Positions 33,601-41,732 of a stretch of 64,000 nucleotides of DNA are shown one piece after another. Each line of letters opens with the position of its first letter. Positions within the stretch are counted from its first letter, which is position 1. Both the position numbers and the translations under genes were made by a program. The stretch spans positions 5,270,001 through 5,334,000 of the forward strand of contig LR134353.1 of NCBI GenBank assembly GCA_900637135.1, written 5' to 3'. The notes under the pieces are model-generated. The model made no database searches. It was given only the letters and a program-made list of their open reading frames with translations, and was not told the origin of the DNA. Source of the stretch: Mycolicibacterium flavescens (lineage in GTDB: Bacteria > Actinomycetota > Actinomycetes > Mycobacteriales > Mycobacteriaceae).

Positions 33601-36211
33601 CTTCACCGCGCGGATACATCGCCTCCCAGTCGATGTCGTGGCCGTGGTCGTGAAGCGCGCCGAGGCCGGTCATGAACGTACGCACGTCGTCGTCGTTACG
33701 TCGCTGGGTGGCCTGAACGAGGGTCTTCTGCGCGCCGGCGATTTCGAAAATCGACGAGGCCAGCACCGGATGCGGTCCCAGTTCGACGAAGTGCGTGTAG
33801 CCGTCATCGAGCATGCGGCGAATCGCCGGCTCGAAAAGAACTGTCGCGCGGGTGTTCTGCCACCAGTAGGCGGCACCGGAGCGGTACCCGTCCAACACGT
33901 CGCCGGTGACCGTCGAGTAGAGCGGGAGCGTCGCAGGCTGTGACGACATCCCGTGGAGGGCGTCCTGCAGATCGTTCTTGATCGCATCCATGTAATGGGT
34001 GTGATAGGGCACTTTGCCGGTCAGGTACCGGGTGAAGACCTCGGCCTCGTCCAACCGGCGGGCGATGTCGTCGAGGACCTCACCGTCCCCGGCGATGGTC
34101 ACAGCGGACGGGCTGTTGACCGCAGCAACCGAAACCCGCCGACCGAATTCGTCGCGCATCCCGTCGTCGAGCGCGGCCATCAGCGAGTCGGTGTCCAGGC
34201 CGACGGCCAGCATGCGGCCCTGTCCGCTGGTCCGCTGTTGGAGCCTGCTGCGGTGGTAGATGACCTCGGTCGCCTGCTCGAAGGTGAGGAGCCCGGCGAG
34301 CTGGTGGGCGGCGACTTCGCCTGCGCTGTGGCCGATCACGGCATCGGGTCGGATGCCGAACTGTTCGAGTTGTGCGGCCAGGGCAATCTGGATCGCGAAA
34401 TTGGCCGGCTGGGCGAACTCGGTCTCACCCATGCGGGAATCCGCTTCGTCGCGGCGGAGTTCCTCGATCAGGGACCAGTCGGTGTGACGCGCCAGCTCGC
34501 GATCACTTCGCGCGATGCTCTCGGTGAACGCGGGCAGGACGTCGAGCAGTCCGCGGCACATCCTCCACCATTGCGGGCCCATCCCGGTGCAGACGAACAC
34601 CAGCTTGGGCGCAGTCGACGAGGTGCGCGCCGAGGCGACCTGGCCGCCGTCGGCGAGGGCGCGCAGTTGCTCACGTGCATCCAAGACGCCGTCGCTGACC
34701 AGGGTGTGGCGGTGGCTGAGGTGCGAGCGCCGTTGGGACAGGGTGAATCTCAGGTCAGAGATGTCGATGTTCGGCTCGGCATCCAGGTGGTCGGCCAACT
34801 GGCGCGCCGTGGCTACCAGGGCCTCCTCGCTGCGCGCCGAGATCGGCAGCAGCGTGACAGGGAGGTGCTCGGCGATGCTCGATGCGGGCGTGTCGGTCGG
34901 AGTCGGTGGTTCGGCGAGCACGGCGTGGGCGTTGGTGCCGCCGAAACCGAACGAGTTGACCCCGGCGATCCGTCGCCCGGCGGGGAAGGGGCGGCCCGCG
35001 CGCGGCACGTCGAGCTTGAGCTCGGTGAGAGAGACTTGGCTGGTGGGGTTTTGGAGATGTAGGTGCGCGGGGATATAGCCGTGCTTGAGCACCAACGCCG
35101 TCTTGATCAGTCCGGCGACCCCCGCGCCCGCTTCGAGGTGACCGATGTTGGTCTTGACCGATCCGATCAGCAGCGGATCGGTCCGGTCCGACGTGAGCGT
35201 CGCGGCCAGCGCGCGCATCTCGACCGGGTCGCCGACGGGTGTCCCGGTGCCGTGCGCTTCGACGTAGCCGACATCGGTCGCCCGGACACCGGCCCGACGC
35301 AGCGCCGAGGTGATCGCCGCGGCCTGAGCCTGCGCGCGGGGCACCGTGATGCCGTCGGTGCGGCCGTCCTGAGACACCGCGGTCCCGAGGATCTGGGCGT
35401 AGATCTCGTCGCCGTCGCGCAACGCCTGCTCGAGCGGTTTGATGACGACGACGGCCCCGCCCTCGCCGCGCGCATAGCCGTCGGCCGACTCGTCGAAGGC
35501 CTTGCAGCGCCCGTCAGGGCTGAGGAACCCGCTCTTGGACTCCGCGATCGCCGTGTTGGGTCCGATCATGATGTTGACGCCGCCGGCCAGCGCGAGGTCG
35601 CTCTCACCGTTCCAGATGCTCTGCGCCGCAAGGTGCACCGCGACGAGCGAGCTCGAACACGCCGTGTCGATCGTCATGCTCGGTCCGCGGAAGTCGAAGG
35701 CGAATGAGATCCGGTTCGCCAGCATCGTCATCATCATCCCGGCGGCGGAATGCGTCTTGAACTGGTAGCGGCTGCCGCGGCCCTGGTTCTGCAGCAACTG
35801 GTAGTCCAGCGTGAAGCCGCCGATGAACACCCCGACATCGGTTCCGGCGAGGTGGTCGGGCCGGATGCCCCCGTCCTCCAGTGCCTCCCAGGTGGTCTGC
35901 AGCATCAGGCGCTGCTGCGGGTCGATCGAATGCGCCTCCCGCGGCGAGATGCCGAAGAACTGCGGATCGAACTGGTCGATGTCGTCGAGGAATCCGCCAC
36001 GGCGGGTGACCATCTTGCCGACCTTCTTGGGGTTGGCGTCGTGGAATCGGCCCGCGTTCCAGCGTGATTCGGGGACCTCGCGGGTGGCGTCGACGCCGTC
36101 GGTCAACAGACGCCAGTAGTCCTCGGCGGTGGTGACGCCGCCCGGTAGGCGGCATCCGATCCCGACGATCGCCAAGGGCGCCGGCCGGTCCAAGATATCG
36201 TGCGTCTTCAT
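30689..36211 (-). CDS. Single-module type I polyketide synthase (KS-AT-DH-KR-ACP)
   Basis: The 1840-aa protein reads, in order: KS (10-430; C185 in DTACSSSL, H320, H358), AT (about 536-830; GMGPQWW, S629 in GHSAGE, H739 in YHTH), DH (about 903-1170; H932 and D1096), an inserted structural region, KR (about 1428-1620; TGGTGALG, S1578, Y1591), ACP (S1751 in GLDSMMAM) and an acidic C-terminal tail. There is no enoylreductase or thioesterase. The domain order and size are those of iterative 6-methylsalicylate/naphthoate-type synthases, but DH and KR are intact, so a reduced chain is equally possible. YHTH in place of HAFH or YASH leaves the extender unit unclear. It overlaps its neighbours by 4 bp on both sides. 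Confidence 0.92.
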   Translation of the reverse strand: MKTHDILDRPAPLAIVGIGCRLPGGVTTAEDYWRLLTDGVDATREVPESRWNAGRFHDANPKKVGKMVTRRGGFLDDIDQFDPQFFGISPREAHSIDPQQRLMLQTTWEALEDGGIRPDHLAGTDVGVFIGGFTLDYQLLQNQGRGSRYQFKTHSAAGMMMTMLANRISFAFDFRGPSMTIDTACSSSLVAVHLAAQSIWNGESDLALAGGVNIMIGPNTAIAESKSGFLSPDGRCKAFDESADGYARGEGGAVVVIKPLEQALRDGDEIYAQILGTAVSQDGRTDGITVPRAQAQAAAITSALRRAGVRATDVGYVEAHGTGTPVGDPVEMRALAATLTSDRTDPLLIGSVKTNIGHLEAGAGVAGLIKTALVLKHGYIPAHLHLQNPTSQVSLTELKLDVPRAGRPFPAGRRIAGVNSFGFGGTNAHAVLAEPPTPTDTPASSIAEHLPVTLLPISARSEEALVATARQLADHLDAEPNIDISDLRFTLSQRRSHLSHRHTLVSDGVLDAREQLRALADGGQVASARTSSTAPKLVFVCTGMGPQWWRMCRGLLDVLPAFTESIARSDRELARHTDWSLIEELRRDEADSRMGETEFAQPANFAIQIALAAQLEQFGIRPDAVIGHSAGEVAAHQLAGLLTFEQATEVIYHRSRLQQRTSGQGRMLAVGLDTDSLMAALDDGMRDEFGRRVSVAAVNSPSAVTIAGDGEVLDDIARRLDEAEVFTRYLTGKVPYHTHYMDAIKNDLQDALHGMSSQPATLPLYSTVTGDVLDGYRSGAAYWWQNTRATVLFEPAIRRMLDDGYTHFVELGPHPVLASSIFEIAGAQKTLVQATQRRNDDDVRTFMTGLGALHDHGHDIDWEAMYPRGEARLLKLPRYPWQTRRYWNETQEATESLHYHPVHPLLGQPISAVHPTWEIELSTALVPFLDDHRVQGSVVVPGAVYIELSLAAATETYGVNLTVDNLVLHRALILDDTCDPLLRTTLNQDTGALEFAAHTATPDGELKWTITATAELTTLPKSAGAPPPMAEAAPANALSGDEFYALTEAIGFDYGAAFRVVTGLTAGDGWVVAEMEIPAPIAAELDDYRFHPTLIDGAFQTLFGAPLPGGSAAESPYLPTRIRRSAVYGTPKGDMTVRLAVRSATAEEIESDITICDHRGERLAVFEGFTVRSLSASTRMSPERIDKGLYELQWVPATDPSGEDGAEPAGHGSWLVFVDETGFGSVLADRLRHGGHRVCTVAHRPVDTVTAVEGGYAIDERRPEHVGQLFDQHLNEHSELTGVIDCWSMDLVVEPQASDGNSANHLGVLTLLRIAKALAAHDSVRPRMYVVTANAQPALGTEPLAVDQSTVWGLGRVVGHQEFVERWGGLIDIDDTDDVGDTAARVCRHILDSTSEDQVAFRGEVTLVPRLRHTANLTKPFPTKLSPTATYVVTGGTGALGRTVATYLAEHGARHIALLSRSGLPPRDRWPNITRDDPQFTAVDTVRAVERLGAQVSAASVDITDADAVAAWLADHDRTGDRPVRGVIHAAGAVHDQLLVNVSEDDFLKVLGPKVTGTRALHTAFAAEELDFFVMFGSAGSVIASPGQGNYAAANAFLDAFAHQRQAQGLPALTVGWGPWSVGMVEDLNLENVYAMRGIELITPATGALILDRLINQTAPNVIAISADWNRARQLLGGHLPKMFADLDAAIASPAEAGADGSLLDVLSKTPEAERLNVITDQIERLVAAVFDCAVTDFANDDMLDDIGLDSMMAMDFRVRINTTFSIDLPVLEILKGVSVDSLAARVLDELRTIHGEAPAAAAAPPTEPPMGDDVDRLIDDMSEADLRELLTELEGGAAP

Positions 36212-37962
36212 ACCTGCAACTCACGGATAGCGGTGTGGATCCAGCCCGAGCTGACCGGATTGTCCTGTTGTTCACGGCGATACACGGAGCGAAGCTCCCT
36301 CAACAAGGGGTCGCGCTGCCACGCCTGCACCTGCGTGACGGCGGCGTCGTCGTCGAACAGCGCGGACTTGTCGGCGAGCACGGTCTCGGCCAGCTGACCC
36401 GCGAGCTGACGCAACAACCGGCCGTTGGCCTCGAAAACGTCGGCGAAGTCGGCCGCCGGTTCCATCATCGCCACGTGCAGCGTCTCCATGAAGTTCAGCG
36501 GCACGTACAGATCGACGAACCGTACCGGCGATTCGCGGCCCTCCACGGCGGCCCACTCGCGGAAGAACCGCTGCACCCGGTTGCTCAGTGCGATCAGGCC
36601 TTCCAGGTGCGGGACGACCGCGGGATCGTCGGCGACGCTGACGAAGCGGCCGTTGCGGTAGAGCAATCCGATGAAGCCCCAGTAGAACGCGATGTCCCAG
36701 ACGACCTTCGCCGCCATCACCGTCGGTGTGCCCATGAGCGGGTACTGCTTCTCGTACACCGCGAGCCACATGTCGGCCAGCGACCGGAACAGGGAGTCGC
36801 TGATCCCCGCACGGGCCACAACGTCTTCACCGTCGAGTTCGCGTGTGATCATGTCGGTGATGAGGCCGTTGCCGATCGCCACCAGGTCCAGCCCCGAGGA
36901 GTACAGCGGGTCAAGAAAGACACCCGCGTCGCCGGTAAGGCACCATCGCGCGGCGCCGTCGAAGACCTTCGTGGCGGCGTGGCTGTAGTGCTTCATGACG
37001 CGGAAGTCCATGATCAGGTCTTCGTGTCGGGCGACTTCGTCGGCGCACTGCGGTTCGTGTCGCCGGATCCACGCCTTGGCCTTGTCCAGCGTGTTGAACT
37101 CGTCGAACGCGTGGAACTCGGGATCGGCGACGATGCCGACGCTGGTGGCGCCGGAGGCCAGCCGGATGAGCCAGACCCAATAGCCCTCGCCCATCAGATG
37201 ATTGGTTGACAGCGCGCGGTCCCCTTCGACCAGTCGCGCGTGCCAGTCCTGGTCATCGGTCCACTGTCCGATGTCGAGTTCGGCCTTGACGCGGAACCAT
37301 GCGGCGTTGCAGTGGTGTTCGGTGGCCAGCTTCAGGTCCAGCTGGCGCGACAGCGCCCGGTTGCGACCGGAGGCGTCGACCACCCAGCGTGCCGTTGTGC
37401 GGGTGGTCTCGTCGTCGCCCTGGTATGCCACGGTGTGCGCGTCGACGCCGAAGTCCACGGTTCTGACGCGGCCGCGGGCGATGCGTATCCCGGCGGCTTG
37501 GCATCGGGTGGTGAGTTCGTTCTCGAGCCGGCCCCGGTCGATCTGATAGGTCACCTGCGGCACGAAGGCAGAGCTGCCGACTTCGACGCGGCTTGCGATG
37601 TCGGTGTTGCCGTCGTGTGAGAAGAACATTCGCAAGCCCATCTTGCGGATCTGCTCGGTGCTCAAGTGGTCGGCCAGGCCGAGGCGTTCCCGGAGGTAGT
37701 GTGCGGACACCTCGACCGTCGATTCGCCCACCGTGTGGGTGATCTCGGCGACCGGACGCGCGGTCGGCTCGATGATCAGGACCCGGGTCCTGCGCCGCGC
37801 GGAGCGAAGCTCCAACGCCAACGTCAGGGCCGCTGCTCCCCCTCCGATGATGACCACATCGTGGTCGGTCGGCACAGAACCGTTGGAAGACAGTTGGTTC
37901 CGGATCTTGCGGGCAAGGGCGGCGCGAGCCTCGGGGTCGAGGTGGGACAGCTGCGATCGCAC
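36208..37962 (-). CDS. FAD-dependent halogenase-like monooxygenase
   Basis: The 584-aa protein has the FAD motif IIGGGAAALTLALELR, HTVGEST, K107 in the RKMG segment (position of the catalytic lysine) and GDAGVFLDPLYSSGLDLV. These are hallmarks of flavin-dependent halogenases of the tryptophan/phenol/carrier-bound type. The W-x-W-x-I-P motif appears as WVWLIR (262-267), with Pro replaced by Arg. It may therefore halogenate or simply hydroxylate a polyketide. GTG 37962 lies 5 bp after the antiporter stop, with GAAGG inside that gene; its stop overlaps the PKS start by 4 bp. The open frame continuing to 39216 is spurious. Confidence 0.82.
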   Translation of the reverse strand: MRSQLSHLDPEARAALARKIRNQLSSNGSVPTDHDVVIIGGGAAALTLALELRSARRRTRVLIIEPTARPVAEITHTVGESTVEVSAHYLRERLGLADHLSTEQIRKMGLRMFFSHDGNTDIASRVEVGSSAFVPQVTYQIDRGRLENELTTRCQAAGIRIARGRVRTVDFGVDAHTVAYQGDDETTRTTARWVVDASGRNRALSRQLDLKLATEHHCNAAWFRVKAELDIGQWTDDQDWHARLVEGDRALSTNHLMGEGYWVWLIRLASGATSVGIVADPEFHAFDEFNTLDKAKAWIRRHEPQCADEVARHEDLIMDFRVMKHYSHAATKVFDGAARWCLTGDAGVFLDPLYSSGLDLVAIGNGLITDMITRELDGEDVVARAGISDSLFRSLADMWLAVYEKQYPLMGTPTVMAAKVVWDIAFYWGFIGLLYRNGRFVSVADDPAVVPHLEGLIALSNRVQRFFREWAAVEGRESPVRFVDLYVPLNFMETLHVAMMEPAADFADVFEANGRLLRQLAGQLAETVLADKSALFDDDAAVTQVQAWQRDPLLRELRSVYRREQQDNPVSSGWIHTAIRELQV

Positions 37963-37967
37963 GTGCG

Positions 37968-39272
37968 TTACCTTCCCTCGGTCACCGGAACGGCGGACGT
38001 CGCATCGGCGAGGTCTGCTTCCGGCGGCGTGGTATCCACCGGAGGCCGGTGTCGGCCGTAGACGAATTCGAAGATCGGGGCGGCCATCAACGTGGTGACG
38101 ATGGCGACCAGCACCAGGATGGTGAACAGCGTCGGGGTGATGATGCCGGCCTCCAGACCGATGTTGAGAAGGATGAGCTCGATCAACCCGCGTGCGTTCA
38201 TCAACGAACCGAGCGCGACCGATTCGCGCAGCGGCACCTTGCTCAGCCTGGCCGCCGCGGCGCACGCGACGCCCTTGCCCGCGATCGCCACGATGAGCAC
38301 GCCGAGCGTCAGCGCCCAGAGTCCTGGCGTGTTCACCAACCCGATCTCGGTATTGAGTCCGGAGTACACGAAGAACAGCGGCAGCAGCAGCCTCGTGGTG
38401 AGTGGCTCGATGGTCTCGGTGAGGCGCCGGGCGAACAGACCCGTCGGCATGGTGACACCGATGATGAAAGCGCCGAAGATCGCGTGGATTCCGATGGTGT
38501 CGGTGAGCCAGGCGCCGCTCATCAAGACGATCAGGACAGTGCTCAGCACCCATCCGGGAATCGTCCGCTGCTCTTCGGATTTCGCGCCGAGCACCCGCGC
38601 CGCTCGTCGCCCGAGGGTCAGCACCACCACGGTGTAGAGCAGTCCGCCCACGATCGCCGTGATGGCCGTCGTCGGGGTGCCGCGGTGCACGGCGACGACG
38701 ACCGCCAGGATGCACCAGGAGATCGCGTCGGCGGTGGCGCCACACGCGAGCGCCAAAGTGCCGAGAGATGTTCCGGTGAGCCGCTTTTCGAAGATGATTC
38801 GGGCGAGCATGGGGAACGCGGTGATCGCGATGGCCGCGCCCATGAACATCATCGCCATGGCGGGACTGACGTCTTCGCCGAAGAATCCACCCGAGGACAG
38901 CAGCGGCACCGCGATGACCGCGCCCAACACCAGCGGAGCCAGGGTCCCTGCCGTGGAGACTGCGACGGCGGTGCGGGCGCGCTGTTTGACGTGCTCGACG
39001 TCGAAGTTCAGCCCCACGACGAACATGTAGAGCACGAGGCCGATCTGCGCGGCGGTGTAGAGCACGACGTTGGACGTGCCTGTTGGAAACAGGTCTTCCT
39101 GCACACCGGGCGCGATTCTGCCCAGCAGGGAGGGACCCAGGACGACCCCGGCGATCATCTCGCCGACGACCGGTGGCTGGCCCACGCGTTGCGCCAGCAG
39201 GCCGGCGAGGCGGCACGCCGCAAGGATGACCGCCAGCGCGAGAAAGAAGTGAACTGCCGTTGCCGCGGGCAT
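37968..39272 (-). CDS. CPA2-family cation:proton antiporter (Kef/NapA-like)
   Basis: The 434-aa protein has about 12-13 spans with the CPA2 core: GQPPVVGEMIAGVVLGPSLLG, LYMFVVGLNFD, and the NARG motif (GSLMNARGLIELI). No RCK/TrkA domain follows, unlike KefB/C. It is the first gene of the PKS operon (5 bp before the halogenase-like gene), so it may maintain ion balance during production or take part in efflux or resistance. ATG 39272 has AGGA 8 bp upstream, beside the palindrome at 39281-39305. Confidence 0.85.
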   Translation of the reverse strand: MPAATAVHFFLALAVILAACRLAGLLAQRVGQPPVVGEMIAGVVLGPSLLGRIAPGVQEDLFPTGTSNVVLYTAAQIGLVLYMFVVGLNFDVEHVKQRARTAVAVSTAGTLAPLVLGAVIAVPLLSSGGFFGEDVSPAMAMMFMGAAIAITAFPMLARIIFEKRLTGTSLGTLALACGATADAISWCILAVVVAVHRGTPTTAITAIVGGLLYTVVVLTLGRRAARVLGAKSEEQRTIPGWVLSTVLIVLMSGAWLTDTIGIHAIFGAFIIGVTMPTGLFARRLTETIEPLTTRLLLPLFFVYSGLNTEIGLVNTPGLWALTLGVLIVAIAGKGVACAAAARLSKVPLRESVALGSLMNARGLIELILLNIGLEAGIITPTLFTILVLVAIVTTLMAAPIFEFVYGRHRPPVDTTPPEADLADATSAVPVTEGR

Positions 39273-39280
39273 GTCAGGTC

Positions 39281-39305
39281 CTACGTTCTGCAGTGCAGAC
39301 CGTAG
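39281..39305. promoter_or_regulatory. Imperfect palindrome just upstream of the PKS operon
   Basis: CTACGTTCTGCA (39281-39292), a central G and TGCAGACCGTAG (39294-39305) form 12-bp arms with one mismatch, 9 bp before the antiporter ATG. It is a candidate operator; no dedicated regulator gene lies beside the operon. The rest of the 243-bp gap also holds the perfect palindrome GACGTG-TG-CACGTC (39388-39401). Confidence 0.45.
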
Positions 39306-39515
39306 AGGTCCTGTGGGGTTCGGAGCGCAGCGCTGCGCGGGCGGGCTCCCCTAGTCCGTCTATGACTCACCTCATCGCTTCCGACCCGACGTGTGCACGT
39401 CTCGCCGGAGACGATGCATCTTCGATGCGGTGGTATTGACAGATTGAGCGGCCGCTAACCGTGGGAATTCTTTCCGATTGGTGACGCGCGCTGATCGGTC
39501 GCCCGACCTGCGGTG

Positions 39516-40643
39516 TCAGGCGCCCGACTCGGCACCGTTCGACTCGCCCTCGGCCCGCTCATCAATTTGCTCGTTGATGTAGCGAACGAGCACCGTGAGC
39601 ATCGCGACCGTCGGTACAGCAAGGAAGGCGCCGACGATCCCGTACAGCGCGCCGCCCGCGGTCACCGCGAGCAGTACCACCGCCGCGTGCAACTTCATCA
39701 CGCGACTCTGCAGCAACGGCTGCAGCACATTTCCCTCGATCTGCTGTACGGCGATGATGACGGCGAGCACCAGCAGCGCATTGACGAACCCGTTGGCCAC
39801 CAAGGCGATCAGCACCGCGAGCGCACCGGCGACGAAGGCGCCGATGAACGGAACGAACGCACCGATGAACGTCAGCACCGCCAGCGCAGGCGCAAGCGGG
39901 ACACCGAGTACCACCAGGCCGGCGCCGATGAATACCGCGTCGATCAGAGCCACTCCCGTCTGCGCACGGATGAAGCCGCCGAGGTTGTCCCACATCCGGC
40001 CGAGCACCGTTTCCAGATGCCGGCCTGCGCGCCGCCCGGTCAGTCCGACAAGCCAGGGTGAGAACTTGCGGCCGTCCTTTAGGACGAAGAACGACAGCAC
40101 GACGGTGAGCACCAGTGTCACCAGGACGCTGCCGACCGTGCTGACCCCGCTGACGACACCGGTCGCGATCGCCGAAGACCTTTCCCGCATCGCGTTGACC
40201 AGTGAGTCGGCGAAGCGCTCCAACTGCTCTTGTCGGAGGTTGAGCGGGGGTCCGGCGGTCCAGTCCTGCAGCCGAGTGATGCCCTCGGTCGCCTGGTCGA
40301 TCAGCGCAGGTATCTGGTTCAGCAGTGGCGGGATGATCAGCGCGATGAGACCCGACGCGATGGCCAGGAACAGCAGCAGCGTCGTCAGCGCCGCGGCGGC
40401 AGGCGGCAGACCGGCGCGGTCCATCAGCACGCGCGCCGGCGGCCACAGGACCGTACACAGGATGACGGCGAGCAGGGCCGGCAGGAAGATCACCCACAGC
40501 TGGGCCACGAGCCAACCGAGCACCACCGCGCCCGCAGCGATCGCCACGATGACCAACGACCACTTCGCCATCCATAACGCGCCGCTGCCGATCAGGGCTC
40601 CACGATCCCGCCGGGGTGCTGCGCCGGGGCTGTGTTCGCTCAC
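39516..40643 (-). CDS. AI-2E family transporter (PerM/YdiK-type membrane protein)
   Basis: The 375-aa protein has eight spans and the family signature in the last third (FIGAFVPFIGAFVAGALAVLIALV, LLQSRVMKLHAAVVLLAVTAGGALYGIVGAFLAVP). Members export autoinducer-2 or act as Na+/H+ antiporters or general permeases; the role here is unknown. GTG 40643 has AAGGGG about 8 bp upstream and is preferred over ATG 40649 or 40667. The Arg/Glu-rich N-terminus is cytoplasmic. It is a separate unit from the PKS operon. Confidence 0.82.
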   Translation of the reverse strand: MSEHSPGAAPRRDRGALIGSGALWMAKWSLVIVAIAAGAVVLGWLVAQLWVIFLPALLAVILCTVLWPPARVLMDRAGLPPAAAALTTLLLFLAIASGLIALIIPPLLNQIPALIDQATEGITRLQDWTAGPPLNLRQEQLERFADSLVNAMRERSSAIATGVVSGVSTVGSVLVTLVLTVVLSFFVLKDGRKFSPWLVGLTGRRAGRHLETVLGRMWDNLGGFIRAQTGVALIDAVFIGAGLVVLGVPLAPALAVLTFIGAFVPFIGAFVAGALAVLIALVANGFVNALLVLAVIIAVQQIEGNVLQPLLQSRVMKLHAAVVLLAVTAGGALYGIVGAFLAVPTVAMLTVLVRYINEQIDERAEGESNGAESGA

Positions 40644-40763
40644 GAGCATCCCCTTCTCAGCGTCCACCCCGGTCGACAGGACCGAGGTCGTCTACCCCGG
40701 CCCGTTGCATCGAAAACCGCACCGCTTCCACGCCGGGTCTCGCTGATCCGGCAGGTTGAGGAA

Positions 40764-41732
40764 CTATCGCCCGGGGTTGTCGAATTCCACTCCGTCGGCA
40801 CCCGCGCTGCGCGACGCGGTGGACCCGGCCGGTGCGAGGATGCGCCGGAGGAAGGCAACCTGATCGTTGACGACCCGCTCATGCCAGCCCTCACCGGGAT
40901 ATACGTCGAAATGGTCGCAGGGGTAGTGATGAACCGTCGCGCGCATCCGTGTCGCAGCCGCGGTGGCCGCTGCAGGCGGGGCGGTACGGTCCTGATCACC
41001 GATCTGCACGAGGGCCGGGCAGGTGACTCGAGCGGCGCTCGCGATCGGTCGATGAGCACCGATGACCAACACCAATCGGGCGGCGAATTCATTGCGCCAG
41101 GTGGGTCCCGCGATGCGACGCATGCCTTCGAGGGACCCGTCGGCGCTCAGACCGGCCACCTCCCCCGGTGCACCCACCACCGGGATGAGCACCGGCGAGC
41201 GGCCACGCACCTTCGCCGTCACATCCCTTATGCCGTGGGCCATCACGCGCAGGACGTAGCGCGGCCCGAGTGTGCGCAGCATGTGTGCCACCACGGGTAG
41301 CCCGTCGGTGGCCGGCGTCAGCGAGATGATTCCTGCGAGGTGCGAGTCGTCGGCCGCAACCTTGATGACGTGCCCACCCGACAGCGACACACCCCAGGCC
41401 ACGATCCGCGCCGGGTCCACATTCTCGAACCGCCGGGCGTGGTCGATTACCGCGTGATAGTCGGCGACCTGCCCAGACAGCGAGATCAATTGCCTTGGCT
41501 GTCCCGAGGATTCGGCGAAATGCCGGTAATCGAACGTGACGACTTCGGCGCCGGCACCGGCCAGCGCTTCGGCGAACGCGAACAGCCCGCAATCCTGGGT
41601 GGCGCCGAGACCGTGCGCCATGACGACGCAGGGGCGGCCCGCCCGGCCTGTCAGCGCGTCCGTCGTCGCGGCGAAGCGCCGCGCCGCGATGATGTCGCCG
41701 CCGACCGGAATCTGAATCCGCGTGCCTGTCAT
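40764..41732 (-). CDS. Alpha/beta hydrolase
   Basis: The 322-aa protein has an alpha/beta-hydrolase core with VVMAHGLGATQD (oxyanion loop), nucleophile GVSLSGG, an acidic residue at GDQDRTAPP and a late histidine (YPCDHFDVYPGEGW). It resembles dienelactone-hydrolase-like or DUF-type esterases. ATG 41732 overlaps the TetR stop by 4 bp (ATGA), so it is the third gene of the FMO-TetR-hydrolase operon. In a Baeyer-Villiger-type route it would hydrolyse the ester or lactone. Confidence 0.82.
   Translation of the reverse strand: MTGTRIQIPVGGDIIAARRFAATTDALTGRAGRPCVVMAHGLGATQDCGLFAFAEALAGAGAEVVTFDYRHFAESSGQPRQLISLSGQVADYHAVIDHARRFENVDPARIVAWGVSLSGGHVIKVAADDSHLAGIISLTPATDGLPVVAHMLRTLGPRYVLRVMAHGIRDVTAKVRGRSPVLIPVVGAPGEVAGLSADGSLEGMRRIAGPTWRNEFAARLVLVIGAHRPIASAARVTCPALVQIGDQDRTAPPAAATAAATRMRATVHHYPCDHFDVYPGEGWHERVVNDQVAFLRRILAPAGSTASRSAGADGVEFDNPGR

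Noticed and set aside
32579..35062. Two long plus-strand frames (454 and 369 aa) opposite the PKS
   Set aside because: They are shadows of the PKS codons with no family similarity.
36208..39216. A 1002-aa open frame on the minus strand covering the halogenase-like gene and part of the antiporter region
   Set aside because: Only the part from 37962 has family motifs; the rest is an Arg-rich out-of-frame reading of the antiporter gene.
39436..39441. TTGACA on the plus strand in the gap upstream of the PKS operon
   Set aside because: No -10 follows at usual distance and no plus-strand gene is downstream.
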